In this document: piece by piece, positions 17,742 through 27,055 of the stretch | Layout of the letters: every line of letters starts with the position of its first letter | Numbering within the stretch: the first letter of the stretch is position 1 | DNA from: Spiribacter salinus M19-40 | GTDB lineage: Bacteria; Pseudomonadota; Gammaproteobacteria; Nitrococcales; Nitrococcaceae | Direction: 5' to 3' | Assembly (NCBI RefSeq): GCF_000319575.2 | Contig: NC_021291.1 | Location: forward strand, 558,001-622,000 | DNA length: 64,000 nt | Program-made: the position numbers and the translations under genes | The notes under the pieces: generated by a model | Seen by the model: only the letters and a program-made list of their open reading frames with translations | Told to the model about the DNA's origin: nothing | Database searches by the model: none

Positions 17742-19067
17742 ATGCAAATATCGGTGGAGTCGGGTGAGGGGCTGAAGCGCAAAATAAAAGTGCAGGTCCC
17801 CTCCGAGCGGGTGGATGAGCAGGTGGACAAAAAGCTCCGCGAGATGCGCGGGCAGGTCCGGCTGCAGGGCTTCCGCCCGGGTAAAGTGCCGATGAAAGTG
17901 GTGCAGAAGCGCTATGGCCCGCAGGTGCGCGGCGAGGTCCTGGACGAGGTTGTCAGGACAACCTACGCCGAGGCCTTGCAGCAAGAGTCGTTGCGGCCAG
18001 CCGGCGCCCCCGATATCCAGCCTCTGAAGGTTGAAGCAGGCGAGGACCTCGAGTACGAGGCCAACTTCGAGGTGATGCCGGACATCAAAGTCTCGGGCAT
18101 CGAGTCCATCGAACTTCAACGCCCTGCGGTTGATATTGAAACGGCCGATGTTGACCGGATTCTCGAGCGCCTGCGCAAACAGCATGCCGAGCATGTGGAA
18201 GTGGAGCGAGCCGCCGAGTCCGGCGATCAGGTCACCATTGATTTCGAAGGCAAGGTGGATGGTGAGGACTTCGACGGTAACAGCGGTGAGGATGTGCCTG
18301 TGCCGTTGGGTGAAGGCCAGATGCCGGAGCCGTTCGAGAAACAATTGATCGGCATGAAGGCCGGCGACGAAAAAACGGTCAAGTACACGTTCCCCGAAGG
18401 ATTTCCTGATGAAACGATCGCCGGTAAAGAGGCGGTGTTTAGCGTCACCCTGAAAAAGGTGGAGGCCCCGGAGTTGCCGGCGGCGGATGACACATTCGCC
18501 GAGACGCTGGGAATTGAAGGGGGGCTGGAGGCTTTGCGTGAGCGCATCAGCGACAGTCTTGAGCGCGAGCGGGAACAGGCAGTTCGTGCGCGGGTCAAAA
18601 ACCAAGTGATGGAGGCGCTGGTCGAGAAAAACGAGATCGATCTACCGCAAACGCTGGTGGATGGTGAGATCGAGCAGCTGCGCGAGCAGACGCGGGAGCG
18701 GATGAAGCAAGCCGGGGCTGGCGACGATGAGCCCGACCTCCCGTCAGATCAATTTGAGCAGGAGGCGCGCCGTCGGGTATCGCTTGGCTTGCTCGTCAAT
18801 GAAATCGTGCGTAGCAACGAAATCGAGCTGGATCACGAGCGAATGCAACAGGCCCTTCAGCGGGTGGCGGCGGGTTATGAGCAACCTGAACAGATCATGC
18901 AGCACTACCTCCAGAACCAGGAGCTGATGCAGAGCCTGCAGCTGCAGGTTATGGAAGACCAGGTGGTTGACTGGGTCATGGAGCAGGCCCAGGTGACCGA
19001 CAAGCCGATGAGCCTCGATGCCCTGACGAGTGGGGTTGAGGATGATGAAAACGCCGAGGCCGGGTAA
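17742..19067 (+). CDS. tig: Trigger factor (ribosome-associated chaperone, PPIase)
   Basis: Trigger factor docks on ribosomal protein L23 and shields nascent chains. The 441-residue protein has the N-terminal ribosome-binding domain with the docking loop in GFRPGKVP (the family signature is GFRxGKxP), a central FKBP-type prolyl isomerase domain (about 155-240, with VTIDFEGKVDGE) and a helical C-terminal chaperone domain ending in an acidic tail. Length is normal (E. coli 432). It heads the conserved tig-clpP-clpX-lon series. Confidence 0.96.
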   Translation: MQISVESGEGLKRKIKVQVPSERVDEQVDKKLREMRGQVRLQGFRPGKVPMKVVQKRYGPQVRGEVLDEVVRTTYAEALQQESLRPAGAPDIQPLKVEAGEDLEYEANFEVMPDIKVSGIESIELQRPAVDIETADVDRILERLRKQHAEHVEVERAAESGDQVTIDFEGKVDGEDFDGNSGEDVPVPLGEGQMPEPFEKQLIGMKAGDEKTVKYTFPEGFPDETIAGKEAVFSVTLKKVEAPELPAADDTFAETLGIEGGLEALRERISDSLEREREQAVRARVKNQVMEALVEKNEIDLPQTLVDGEIEQLREQTRERMKQAGAGDDEPDLPSDQFEQEARRRVSLGLLVNEIVRSNEIELDHERMQQALQRVAAGYEQPEQIMQHYLQNQELMQSLQLQVMEDQVVDWVMEQAQVTDKPMSLDALTSGVEDDENAEAG

Positions 19068-19088
19068 CGGTCAGGAGAACGACAGCTA

Positions 19089-19724
19089 ATGAGCGACAAT
19101 CACCACGACGACACCCCCATGGCCACGGGCATGGTCCCCATGGTTGTGGAGCAGACCTCCCGCGGTGAGCGTGCCTATGACATCTACTCGCGGCTGCTCA
19201 AAGAGCGCGTCGTCTTTATGGTCGGCCCCGTCGAGGACTACCAGGCCAACCTGCTGATTGCCCAGTTACTCTTTCTGGAATCAGAGAATCCAGACAAGGA
19301 TATCCACTTTTATATCAACAGCCCCGGCGGCGTCGTGACAGCGGGCCTCGCGATCTACGACACGATGCAGTTCGTTAAGCCGGACATCAGCACGGTGTGC
19401 ATCGGGCAGGCCGCGAGCATGGGTTCTTTGCTGCTGGCTGGCGGCGCAGCGGGCAAACGCTACGCATTGCCTAATTCACGCGTCATGATTCATCAGCCGC
19501 TGGGCGGCTTCCAGGGGCAGGCGACGGATATTGATATCCATGCCCGCGAGATCCTGAGCATGCGTGAGCGTCTCAATCAGATCCTGGCCCATCACACAGG
19601 GCAGAAGCTCGAGACGATTGCTCAGGATACCGAGCGTGACAATTTCATGGCCCCGGAGGCGGCGCGCGACTATGGCTTGATCGATCGGGTTCTGGCTGAT
19701 CGCAGCAGCCTGCCGCTTGAGTAA
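19089..19724 (+). CDS. clpP: ATP-dependent Clp protease proteolytic subunit
   Basis: A serine peptidase that forms the two-ring tetradecamer fed by ClpX or ClpA. In the 211 residues the catalytic Ser110 lies in [11 protein letters not shown] and His135 in [10 protein letters not shown]; the Asp of the triad lies in the [10 protein letters not shown] stretch near the C-terminus. The N-terminal about 13 residues are the likely autoprocessed propeptide. An AGGAG precedes the ATG. clpX follows after 72 bases containing a hairpin. Confidence 0.96.
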   Translation: MSDNHHDDTPMATGMVPMVVEQTSRGERAYDIYSRLLKERVVFMVGPVEDYQANLLIAQLLFLESENPDKDIHFYINSPGGVVTAGLAIYDTMQFVKPDISTVCIGQAASMGSLLLAGGAAGKRYALPNSRVMIHQPLGGFQGQATDIDIHAREILSMRERLNQILAHHTGQKLETIAQDTERDNFMAPEAARDYGLIDRVLADRSSLPLE

Positions 19725-19737
19725 GGCCGGTTGCGTG

Positions 19738-19754
19738 GCCCGGAAAAACCGGGC
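19738..19754 (+). other. clpP-clpX intercistronic hairpin
   Basis: A perfect six-pair stem GCCCGG/CCGGGC around a five-A loop, with no T-run after it. It could partially terminate or stabilise the upstream clpP mRNA and so set the ClpP:ClpX ratio. This is inference. Confidence 0.45.
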
Positions 19755-19796
19755 ATCGTCGAATCCATCACTTACTCGCATGCGTAAGGGTAGCCA

Positions 19797-21074
19797 ATGA
19801 CTGACAAAGACAACGGTCGCGGCGACGATAGCGGGAAGCTCCTCTACTGCTCGTTCTGTGGCAAAAGCCAGCACGAAGTCCGCAAGCTGATTGCAGGGCC
19901 CTCTGTGTTCGTCTGCGACGAATGCGTGGAGTTGTGCAACGACATCATCCGCGAGGAAATGGAAGAAAAGACTTCGGAGGGCAATGCCCGTCTGCCGAAG
20001 CCTTACGAGATCAACACAGCGCTTGATGAGCATGTCATCGGTCAGGAGCACGCCAAAAAAGTGCTCTCGGTGGCCGTGTACAACCACTACAAGCGCATGC
20101 AGGCGCCCCAGGGCCGTGAAGATGTCGAGCTCACCAAGAGCAACATCCTGTTGATCGGTCCGACCGGCTCCGGCAAGACCCTGCTCGCTGAGACCCTGGC
20201 GCGCCTGCTCGATGTGCCCTTTACCATTGCAGACGCCACGACGCTGACAGAAGCGGGTTACGTGGGTGAGGACGTCGAGAACATCATCCAGAAGCTGCTG
20301 CAGAAGTGCGATTACGATGTCGAAAAAGCCCAGCAGGGCATCGTCTACATCGACGAAATCGATAAGGTCTCGCGCAAGGCGGAGAACCCGTCCATCACCC
20401 GGGATGTCTCGGGTGAAGGGGTGCAGCAGGCCCTGCTCAAGCTGATCGAGGGGACAACGGCCTCAGTGCCACCGCAGGGTGGCCGTAAGCATCCGCAGCA
20501 AGAGTTCCTGCAGGTGGATACCGGTAACATCCTGTTCATCTGTGGCGGGGCGTTCGCGGGCCTGGAGAAGGTGATCGAGCAGCGCTCTGAAAAGGGCGGG
20601 ATTGGCTTTTCTGCCGAGATCAAAGGCGAGGCGCAGCGGCGTGGCGTAGGAGAGACCCTGCGCGATGTCGAGCCGGAAGACCTGGTGCGTTACGGGCTGA
20701 TCCCTGAGTTTGTGGGCCGGCTGCCCGTTGTGGCCACACTCAACGAACTCGATGAGGAAGCCCTCGTCCAAATCCTGCGTGAGCCGAAAAACGCGCTTGT
20801 TAAGCAGTTCCAGCGTCTCTTTGACATGGAGGGCGTTGAGCTCGAGTTCCGCGACGAGGCGCTGCATGAGGTGGCGCGCAAGGCGATCGCCCGAAATACG
20901 GGGGCACGCGGCCTGCGAACCTTGGTCGAGCATGTCCTGCTCGACACGATGTACGATCTCCCATCGCTGGATAACGTCAGTAAGGTCGTGGTGGATGACG
21001 CGGTCATCCGTGGAGAAAGTGCGCCTTACCTGATCTATGACGGCTCGGAACAGCCGGCTGTCGCCTCTGACTGA
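19797..21074 (+). CDS. clpX: ATP-dependent Clp protease ATP-binding subunit ClpX
   Basis: An AAA+ unfoldase of 425 residues that recognises tagged substrates and feeds ClpP. The N-terminal C4 zinc domain runs from CSFCGKSQ to CDECVELC. The AAA+ module has Walker A GPTGSGKT, Walker [10 protein letters not shown], pore loops and the [10 protein letters not shown] loop, and the IGF ClpP-docking loop is visible as GGIGF. Length matches E. coli (424). It follows clpP and precedes lon. Confidence 0.97.
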   Translation: MTDKDNGRGDDSGKLLYCSFCGKSQHEVRKLIAGPSVFVCDECVELCNDIIREEMEEKTSEGNARLPKPYEINTALDEHVIGQEHAKKVLSVAVYNHYKRMQAPQGREDVELTKSNILLIGPTGSGKTLLAETLARLLDVPFTIADATTLTEAGYVGEDVENIIQKLLQKCDYDVEKAQQGIVYIDEIDKVSRKAENPSITRDVSGEGVQQALLKLIEGTTASVPPQGGRKHPQQEFLQVDTGNILFICGGAFAGLEKVIEQRSEKGGIGFSAEIKGEAQRRGVGETLRDVEPEDLVRYGLIPEFVGRLPVVATLNELDEEALVQILREPKNALVKQFQRLFDMEGVELEFRDEALHEVARKAIARNTGARGLRTLVEHVLLDTMYDLPSLDNVSKVVVDDAVIRGESAPYLIYDGSEQPAVASD

Positions 21075-21110
21075 GGCGCAGACCGGCACGCCGGCCTCGA
21101 GAGGAATCCT

Positions 21111-23528
21111 ATGAGTGATCAAACCAGCCTGGGCACTGGCGTGAAAACGCCGGTGCTGCCCCTTCGTGATGTGGTGGTCTATCCACACATGGTGATCCCG
21201 CTGTTCGTTGGCCGGGAGAAGTCGATCCAGGCGCTTGAAGCGGCCATGGCCGAAGACAAGCGGATCCTGCTGGTCGCCCAGCACAGCGCCGAGGTTGACG
21301 AGCCCGCCGCCGACAACATCTACGGCGTCGGCACGATGGCGAATATTCTGCAGATGCTGAAACTGCCCGACGGCACGGTGAAGGTGCTCGTTGAGGGTGG
21401 AGAGCGGGCGTCTGTCGAGGGGTTGGACGTCGATGGCGAGTATTTTTCGGCGCTGGCGACGCCACTGACAGAGCCTGACGTGACGGAGGACCAGGAGGTC
21501 GACGTCATGACACGCTCGTTGCTCTCGGCCTTTGAGCAGTACGTAAAGCTCAACAAGAAAGTGCCCCCGGAGATTCTCTCCTCGTTACAAGGTATTTCTG
21601 AGCCAGGACGTCTGGCGGATACCGTGGCGGCGCACATGAGCCTCAAAATCGAGGAAAAGCAAAAAATCCTCGAAATGGAGGACCCCCGCACGCGGCTTGA
21701 GCATCTGATGGCGCTGATCGAGGGCGAGCTCGATATCCTCCAAGTCGAAAAGCGCATTCGCGGGCGCGTCAAGCAGCAGATGGAGAAATCGCAGCGCGAG
21801 TACTATCTGAACGAGCAGATGAAGGCTATTCAGAAAGAACTGGGTGAGCTGGAGGACGCGCCGAATGAACTTGAGGACCTCGAGAAGAAGATCGAGGCCT
21901 CAGGTATGTCCAGCGAGGCCCGAGAAAAGGCGGATCAGGAGCTGAACAAGCTGCGCATGATGTCGCCGATGTCGGCTGAAGCGACGGTCGTGCGGAGTTA
22001 TCTGGAGTGGATGCTGGCGCTGCCCTGGAAAAAGCGCACGCGAGTCCGGCACGACCTGGCGCGGGCGGAATCGATCCTGGATACCGACCATTACGGCCTT
22101 GAGAAGGTCAAAGAGCGGATTCTCGAGTACCTGGCGGTCCAGCAGCGTGTCCGCAAGCTCAAAGGGCCGATTCTGTGCCTTGTGGGCCCGCCCGGCGTGG
22201 GCAAGACCTCCCTTGGAGAGTCCATTGCCCGATCGGTTAATCGTCGGTTCGTGCGGATGTCGCTGGGTGGTGTGCGTGACGAAGCCGAAATCCGCGGGCA
22301 CCGTCGCACGTACATTGGTTCCCTGCCCGGGAAAATTGTGCAAAAACTCTCCAAGGTAGGCACGCGTAACCCGCTGTTCCTGCTCGATGAAATCGACAAG
22401 ATGGCGATGGATTTCCGGGGTGACCCAGCTTCGGCTCTGCTGGAAGTGCTCGACCCCGAGCAGAACGCCACCTTCAACGACCACTACCTTGAGGTGGACT
22501 TTGATCTGTCCGATGTGATGTTCGTCTGCACGGCCAACACACTGGATATCCCGGGTCCGCTGCTTGATCGCATGGAAGTGATTCGGCTGGCGGGTTACAC
22601 CGAAGAGGAGAAGGTGAATATCGCCCGGAATTATTTGCTGCCGAAACAGGTTAAAGCGAACGGGCTCAAGACAGGTGAGCTTGAGGTGAGCGATAACGCG
22701 TTGCGCGACATGGCGCGCTATTACACGCGTGAGGCGGGCGTACGGAACATGGAGCGCGAGGTTGCCAAAGTAGCCCGGCGCGTCGTCAAGGAAGTGCTCG
22801 TCAAGCCCCGTGATCGTGCCGTGCAGGTCAGCACGCAGAATCTGGATAAGTACCTGGGTGTTCGACGTTTTCGCTACGGCATGGCGGAATCTCACGATCA
22901 GGTGGGACGAGTCACGGGCCTCGCCTGGACAGAGGTTGGTGGCGAGCTGCTGACCATTGAAGGCGCCATCGTTCCGGGCAAGGGACGCTTGCAGAACACC
23001 GGTCAGCTCGGTGATGTCATGAAAGAGTCCATCCACGCTGCGCTGACCGTGGTCCGGAGTCGCTCACAGGCGCTCGGTATTGATCCGGGTTTCCATCAAA
23101 CCCATGACATTCACGTGCATGTCCCGGAGGGCGCGATCCCCAAGGATGGTCCCAGCGCGGGCATCGGGATGTGCACGGCACTTGTCTCGGCGCTGACGGG
23201 TATCGCGGTGCGGGCTGATGTGGCCATGACTGGCGAAATCACCCTGCGCGGTGAGGTTTTGCCGATTGGCGGGCTGAAAGAAAAGCTGTTGGCGGCGCTT
23301 CGGGGCGGTATTCAAACTGCCGTTATTCCTGAGGAAAACCGCAAGGATCTCGCTGACATCAGCCGCGATATCAAGGGGAAACTGGATATTCGGCCCATGC
23401 GCTGGATCGATGAAGTACTGGATGTAGCCCTGGTGAGTCAGCCAGTGCCGCTGTCGAGTGATGAGGCTGGGTCAAAAGAGGCAGTCGGGGGTGCCGGTGA
23501 CCGGTCAGAGGCGGTGCGCCCGCACTGA
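21111..23528 (+). CDS. lon: ATP-dependent Lon protease (LonA type)
   Basis: A soluble hexameric AAA+ serine protease that removes damaged and regulatory proteins. The 805 residues hold the N-terminal Lon domain (from about 12), a coiled-coil linker, Walker [10 protein letters not shown], Walker [10 protein letters not shown], and a proteolytic domain with the Ser682/Lys725 dyad (PKDGPSAG and LKEKLLAA). There is no membrane segment, so it is LonA and not LonB. The tail after about residue 775 is low-complexity and polar. The stop is followed by the likely hupB promoter. Confidence 0.97.
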   Translation: MSDQTSLGTGVKTPVLPLRDVVVYPHMVIPLFVGREKSIQALEAAMAEDKRILLVAQHSAEVDEPAADNIYGVGTMANILQMLKLPDGTVKVLVEGGERASVEGLDVDGEYFSALATPLTEPDVTEDQEVDVMTRSLLSAFEQYVKLNKKVPPEILSSLQGISEPGRLADTVAAHMSLKIEEKQKILEMEDPRTRLEHLMALIEGELDILQVEKRIRGRVKQQMEKSQREYYLNEQMKAIQKELGELEDAPNELEDLEKKIEASGMSSEAREKADQELNKLRMMSPMSAEATVVRSYLEWMLALPWKKRTRVRHDLARAESILDTDHYGLEKVKERILEYLAVQQRVRKLKGPILCLVGPPGVGKTSLGESIARSVNRRFVRMSLGGVRDEAEIRGHRRTYIGSLPGKIVQKLSKVGTRNPLFLLDEIDKMAMDFRGDPASALLEVLDPEQNATFNDHYLEVDFDLSDVMFVCTANTLDIPGPLLDRMEVIRLAGYTEEEKVNIARNYLLPKQVKANGLKTGELEVSDNALRDMARYYTREAGVRNMEREVAKVARRVVKEVLVKPRDRAVQVSTQNLDKYLGVRRFRYGMAESHDQVGRVTGLAWTEVGGELLTIEGAIVPGKGRLQNTGQLGDVMKESIHAALTVVRSRSQALGIDPGFHQTHDIHVHVPEGAIPKDGPSAGIGMCTALVSALTGIAVRADVAMTGEITLRGEVLPIGGLKEKLLAALRGGIQTAVIPEENRKDLADISRDIKGKLDIRPMRWIDEVLDVALVSQPVPLSSDEAGSKEAVGGAGDRSEAVRPH

Positions 23529-23534
23529 GCCCAT

Positions 23535-23564
23535 TTGACAGGCTTTGGCTGGTGTTGCTACAAG
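23535..23564 (+). promoter_or_regulatory. Probable hupB promoter
   Basis: A perfect -35 TTGACA (23535-23540) is followed after 18 bases by TACAAG (23559-23564). Transcription would leave a leader of about 140 bases before hupB. The rest of the 182-base lon-hupB gap shows no gene. A good Shine-Dalgarno (AAGGGGAAG) precedes the ATG. Confidence 0.55.
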
Positions 23565-23710
23565 ACAGGCTGCATGTTGAGACGGCTGCGCCATCGGATG
23601 GCCGGGCACGCGCGAGCGTTCATTGTCGGGGCCACAATCAGGCAGTAGCATGCAACAGATTCGTCGAGACCGACGATGAACCAGAGAAAAACCTTTTAAG
23701 GGGAAGTTAA

Positions 23711-23983
23711 ATGAACAAATCCGAACTCATCGACGCAGTGGCCGATTCGGCTGGTCTTTCCAAAGCCGACGCCACGAAAGCAGTTGACGCTTTTGCCTCC
23801 ACGGTTTCTGGCGCACTGAAAAAGGGCGATCAGGTCACGCTGGTTGGTTTTGGCACCTTCACTGTGCGCGAGCGCGCCGCTCGCACCGGCCGCAACCCGC
23901 GCACCGGCGCTTCCATCAACATTCCCGCGTCCAAAGTGCCTGGCTTCAAGGCTGGCAAGGCGCTTAAGGATGCCGTAAACTAA
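23711..23983 (+). CDS. hupB: DNA-binding protein HU-beta
   Basis: A 90-residue nucleoid protein that bends and compacts DNA as a dimer. It begins [20 protein letters not shown] and holds the beta-arm signature around [21 protein letters not shown], including the Pro that intercalates. The position right after lon is the standard location for hupB in gammaproteobacteria. The two tRNA genes begin 13 bases after its stop, so they are probably part of the same transcript. Confidence 0.96.
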   Translation: MNKSELIDAVADSAGLSKADATKAVDAFASTVSGALKKGDQVTLVGFGTFTVRERAARTGRNPRTGASINIPASKVPGFKAGKALKDAVN

Positions 23984-23996
23984 GCGCTGCTTTCTG

Positions 23997-24072
23997 GGGT
24001 GGTTAGCTCAGTTGGGAGAGCGTCGCCCTTACAAGGCGAATGTCGGGGGTTCGAGCCCCTCACCACCCACCA
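23997..24072 (+). tRNA. tRNA-Val (anticodon UAC)
   Basis: The acceptor GGGTGGT pairs with ACCACCC; the anticodon stem TCGCC/GGCGA has loop CTTACAA giving UAC; the discriminator is A and CCA is encoded. It lies between hupB and tRNA-Asp. Confidence 0.95.
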
Positions 24073-24083
24073 AGACCGGATAC

Positions 24084-24160
24084 GGAGCGGTAGTTCAGCT
24101 GGTTAGAATGCCGGCCTGTCACGCCGGAGGTCGCGGGTTCAAATCCCGTCCGCTCCGCCA
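24084..24160 (+). tRNA. tRNA-Asp (anticodon GUC)
   Basis: The acceptor GGAGCGG pairs with CCGCTCC; the anticodon stem CCGGC/GCCGG has loop CTGTCAC giving GUC; the discriminator is G, as expected for Asp, and CCA is encoded. Confidence 0.95.
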
Positions 24161-24177
24161 TTAATCCCATCATCAGG

Positions 24178-24199
24178 AAGGCGCCAATGGCGCCTTTTT
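24178..24199 (+). terminator. Intrinsic terminator after tRNA-Asp
   Basis: AAGGCGCC (24178-24185), loop AAT, GGCGCCTT (24189-24196) and a run of five T. This is a textbook Rho-independent terminator closing the hupB-tRNA-Val-tRNA-Asp unit, 19 bases before ppiD. Confidence 0.9.
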
Positions 24200-24218
24200 G
24201 ATTTTACGGTAGTTGAAC

Positions 24219-26135
24219 ATGCTGCTAGCTATCAGAGATCGCACCCGCGGTTGGATTGCCTACCTGATCGTTGCCCTGCTGGTCGTCCCGTTCGCCCTCT
24301 TTGGCCTCTACAACTATGTCGGCAACGGCGGCGGTGAGCGAACCGTTGCCACCGTCGACGGTGAGGAAATCACCAGCACTCAGCTTGACGAGGCGTTTCA
24401 GGCGCGCCAGTCCGAATTGCGGGAAGTGCTGGGTGACCGGTTTGACTCCCGACTTTTTGACAGCGATCAGATCCGGCGCGAAGCACTGGATCAGCTCATT
24501 GACCGTCAGCTTTTGCTGAACCATGCCGAGGCGACGGGGATACAGGTCAGCGATGCGGACGTTGCCACCTACATTCGCAGTCGCGAATTCTTCGAAAGCG
24601 ACGGCGCTTTCTCGGTAGACCGTTACCGGGATGTTCTCCAGCAGAATCGATTGACTCCCGACCGTTACGAAGCGCAGGTCCGTCAAGATCTCACAACCAA
24701 TCTGCTTCGCCGGGTGGTGGAGTCCAGTGCCTACACATCTGATTGGGAGCTTGACCGGCTCATTGCGCTGCAGCAGCAGCGGCGTGAGATTGGCTGGGTG
24801 AGCGTGGACGCTGATGCCTACCAGAACGCGGTTGAGCTCACCGAAAATGAACTCGAGGCCTGGTATGCGGACAACGCGGAGCGATTCCGGCGCCCTGCGC
24901 GGGTGAAGTTGCGCTATCTCTCTTTGGATCCGGAAGCGCTCGCTGAAGAAATGACGGTCAGTGAAGAGGAGATTCAGGCGGCTTACGATGAGCGTCTGGC
25001 TTCGCTAGAGGCGTCCGGTGAACGGACGGTTCGCCACATACTCGTGCAGGTGCCTCGCGATGCGGATGAGACCGAGGTTGCGGAGGCCCGGGAGGCCATA
25101 GAGTCTGCCCGTGCGCGCATTAAGGGCGGTGAACCCTTCGAGGCAGTCGCCGAGGCCGTTTCGGACGATACGGGCTCTGCGCGGCGGGGCGGTGATCTGG
25201 GTCGGGTCGCTCGAGACGATCTCGCGCCGGCGTTTGCAGAAGCTGCCTGGTCGCTGGATCCGCAGGAACTCAGCGATCCTGTTCGCACCGACTTCGGCAT
25301 TCATTTGATTGAAGTCACCAATGCCCCGGGTAGCGATCAGCCGAGCCTGGCGGCGCTTGAAGATGAATTGCGACAAGAAGTTGCACTGGATAAAGCCGAG
25401 CGCGCCGTGTTCGAGCGAGGCAACCAGCTGGAGACCCTGGCGTTCGAGAACCCGGACACCCTGGCGCCGGCGGCTGAGGCACTAGGCGTTGATGTCTCGC
25501 AGAGTGACTGGATACCGCAGGGCGGCACCGAATCCGGTATTGGCAGCGAGCCGGCGGTTTTAGATGCGGCGTTCAGCGATGCGTTGCTTGAGGATCGGGA
25601 AAACAGTGATTTGATCGAACTAAACGACGAGACCTATGTGGTGCTTCGCGTTGATCAGTACGAAGATGAACGCGTCCCGCCCCTTAGCGATGTTCGCGAC
25701 GAGGCGCGGGAGGCATTCAGGAACGAACGCGCGTTGACGCTGGCAAAAGCGCAGGCGGAATCGTTGGCAGGCGATCTCCGATCCGGAAGCGATCCGGTAT
25801 CCGTCGCGAATGGTGTCCGAGGGGCGGAGGGCCATGCACCACGCTTGGCGAGCCGGAATAATCGCGACTTGCCTGGCGGGGTTCGGGAACGGGCCTTTCG
25901 GCTGTACCTGGGAGATTCGAATGAACGGGCGGTCGGTGTGGCCTCAGCCTCCGGTGGCTGGGCGGCGGTCCTTCTGACAGACATCGAGGCCGGTGATCCG
26001 GACGCCGCGGATGCAGAACAACGCGAGCAGTTACGCTCGACGATCAACGGTCTCGATAGCCGGGATGGCTTCCGTTCAGTGCTGGCTGCGCTGCGAGCTG
26101 ACGCCGATGTGGAAATCCGTGAGGACAGCCTCTAA
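24219..26135 (+). CDS. ppiD: Periplasmic folding chaperone PpiD (parvulin-type PPIase)
   Basis: A membrane-anchored periplasmic chaperone acting next to SecYEG on emerging outer-membrane proteins. The 638 residues start with a short cytoplasmic stretch and one membrane helix (about 13-34, AYLIVALLVVPFALFGLYNY). A SurA_N-like domain follows, then one parvulin domain (about 265-370, beginning RTVRHILVQV and ending DFGIHLIEV) and a long C-terminal domain. The protein is notably rich in Asp and Glu. I prefer the ATG at 24219 to the TTG six bases earlier; neither has a clear ribosome-binding site. As in Pseudomonas it lies between hupB/tRNAs and fabI. Confidence 0.92.
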   Translation: MLLAIRDRTRGWIAYLIVALLVVPFALFGLYNYVGNGGGERTVATVDGEEITSTQLDEAFQARQSELREVLGDRFDSRLFDSDQIRREALDQLIDRQLLLNHAEATGIQVSDADVATYIRSREFFESDGAFSVDRYRDVLQQNRLTPDRYEAQVRQDLTTNLLRRVVESSAYTSDWELDRLIALQQQRREIGWVSVDADAYQNAVELTENELEAWYADNAERFRRPARVKLRYLSLDPEALAEEMTVSEEEIQAAYDERLASLEASGERTVRHILVQVPRDADETEVAEAREAIESARARIKGGEPFEAVAEAVSDDTGSARRGGDLGRVARDDLAPAFAEAAWSLDPQELSDPVRTDFGIHLIEVTNAPGSDQPSLAALEDELRQEVALDKAERAVFERGNQLETLAFENPDTLAPAAEALGVDVSQSDWIPQGGTESGIGSEPAVLDAAFSDALLEDRENSDLIELNDETYVVLRVDQYEDERVPPLSDVRDEAREAFRNERALTLAKAQAESLAGDLRSGSDPVSVANGVRGAEGHAPRLASRNNRDLPGGVRERAFRLYLGDSNERAVGVASASGGWAAVLLTDIEAGDPDAADAEQREQLRSTINGLDSRDGFRSVLAALRADADVEIREDSL

Positions 26136-26143
26136 GGCTGTCC
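26123..26143. terminator. Possible bidirectional hairpin between ppiD and fabI
   Basis: GGACAGCC, loop TCTAA, GGCTGTCC: an eight-pair perfect stem overlapping the ppiD stop and lying between convergent genes. It has no T-run on either strand, so it may be an inefficient or factor-assisted terminator. Confidence 0.45.
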
Positions 26144-26158
26144 ACCACGGGTGATCGA

Positions 26159-26956
26159 CTAATCTTCGCCGAGTGCGGCGCCGGAGAGCGCTACGGAGTG
26201 GAATCCCGCGTCGACATGAACCAGCTCGCCGGTAATGCCCGACGCCAGATCGGAGCACAGGAACGCGCTGGTGTTGCCGACCTCCTCAATGCCCACATTT
26301 CGCCGAAGCGGTGCACAGGCGGCGTTGTAATCGAGCATTTTGCGAAAATCGCCGATCCCTGAGGCAGCCAGGGTACGAATCGGACCAGCGGAGACCGCGT
26401 TGACGCGGATGCCCTCGGGTCCGAGGTCATGGGCCATATACCGTACCGTCGCCTCCAGACTCGCCTTTGCCGGGCCCATCACGTTGTAGTTGGGTAAAGC
26501 CCGCTCCCCGCCCAGGTAGCTCAGGGTCAGCAGGCTGGCGTTGCGACCCTGCATGAGGGGGCGAGCACCGCGGGCCAGCGCTACGAAGCTGTAGGCGCTG
26601 ATGTCATGGGCCATGGCGTAGCCCTGCCGGGTCGTATTATCGACAAAAGAGCCTTCAAGCTCTTCCCGTGGGGCGAAGCCGACGGCATGCACAACGATGT
26701 CCAGATGGCCCCAGGTGCGCTTGAGTTCACTGAACACCGCGTCAATCTGGTTATCGTCGGTGACGTCCAGTGGCATGACCGGGCCACCACCGCAGGCCTC
26801 CGAGCATTGCTCAACGCGGCCCTTGAGCTTGTCGTTCTGGTAGGTGAGGGCAATGTCCGCCCCCTCGCGTGCCATGGCTTCGGCAATACCCCAGGCGATG
26901 GAGCGGTTGCTGGCAACGCCCACGACGAGCGCTTTACGATTGGTGAGAAAACCCAT
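26159..26956 (-). CDS. fabI: Enoyl-[acyl-carrier-protein] reductase (NADH) FabI
   Basis: FabI performs the last reduction of each fatty-acid elongation cycle. The 265 residues are a short-chain dehydrogenase fold with an N-terminal nucleotide site ([15 protein letters not shown]) and the FabI-type active site Tyr147, Tyr157 and Lys164 in SYLGG...YNVMGPAK, spaced as in E. coli (146/156/163). Length matches the family. It is divergent from the yejA-like gene, with 99 bases between the two starts, and convergent with ppiD. Confidence 0.96.
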   Translation of the reverse strand: MGFLTNRKALVVGVASNRSIAWGIAEAMAREGADIALTYQNDKLKGRVEQCSEACGGGPVMPLDVTDDNQIDAVFSELKRTWGHLDIVVHAVGFAPREELEGSFVDNTTRQGYAMAHDISAYSFVALARGARPLMQGRNASLLTLSYLGGERALPNYNVMGPAKASLEATVRYMAHDLGPEGIRVNAVSAGPIRTLAASGIGDFRKMLDYNAACAPLRRNVGIEEVGNTSAFLCSDLASGITGELVHVDAGFHSVALSGAALGED

Positions 26957-27055
26957 GGAAACCCCTTTGCCCCTGAATGAATCCCGAGTACGTTACTCAA
27001 AACCACGCAAGCGGCCAAGCGGCCAGGATAATCCGGAATGAAAGGGATGGAGAAA

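Noticed and set aside
21900-23036. 378-residue open frame antisense to lon
   Set aside because: It is a high-GC shadow of lon with no ribosome-binding site or recognisable domain.
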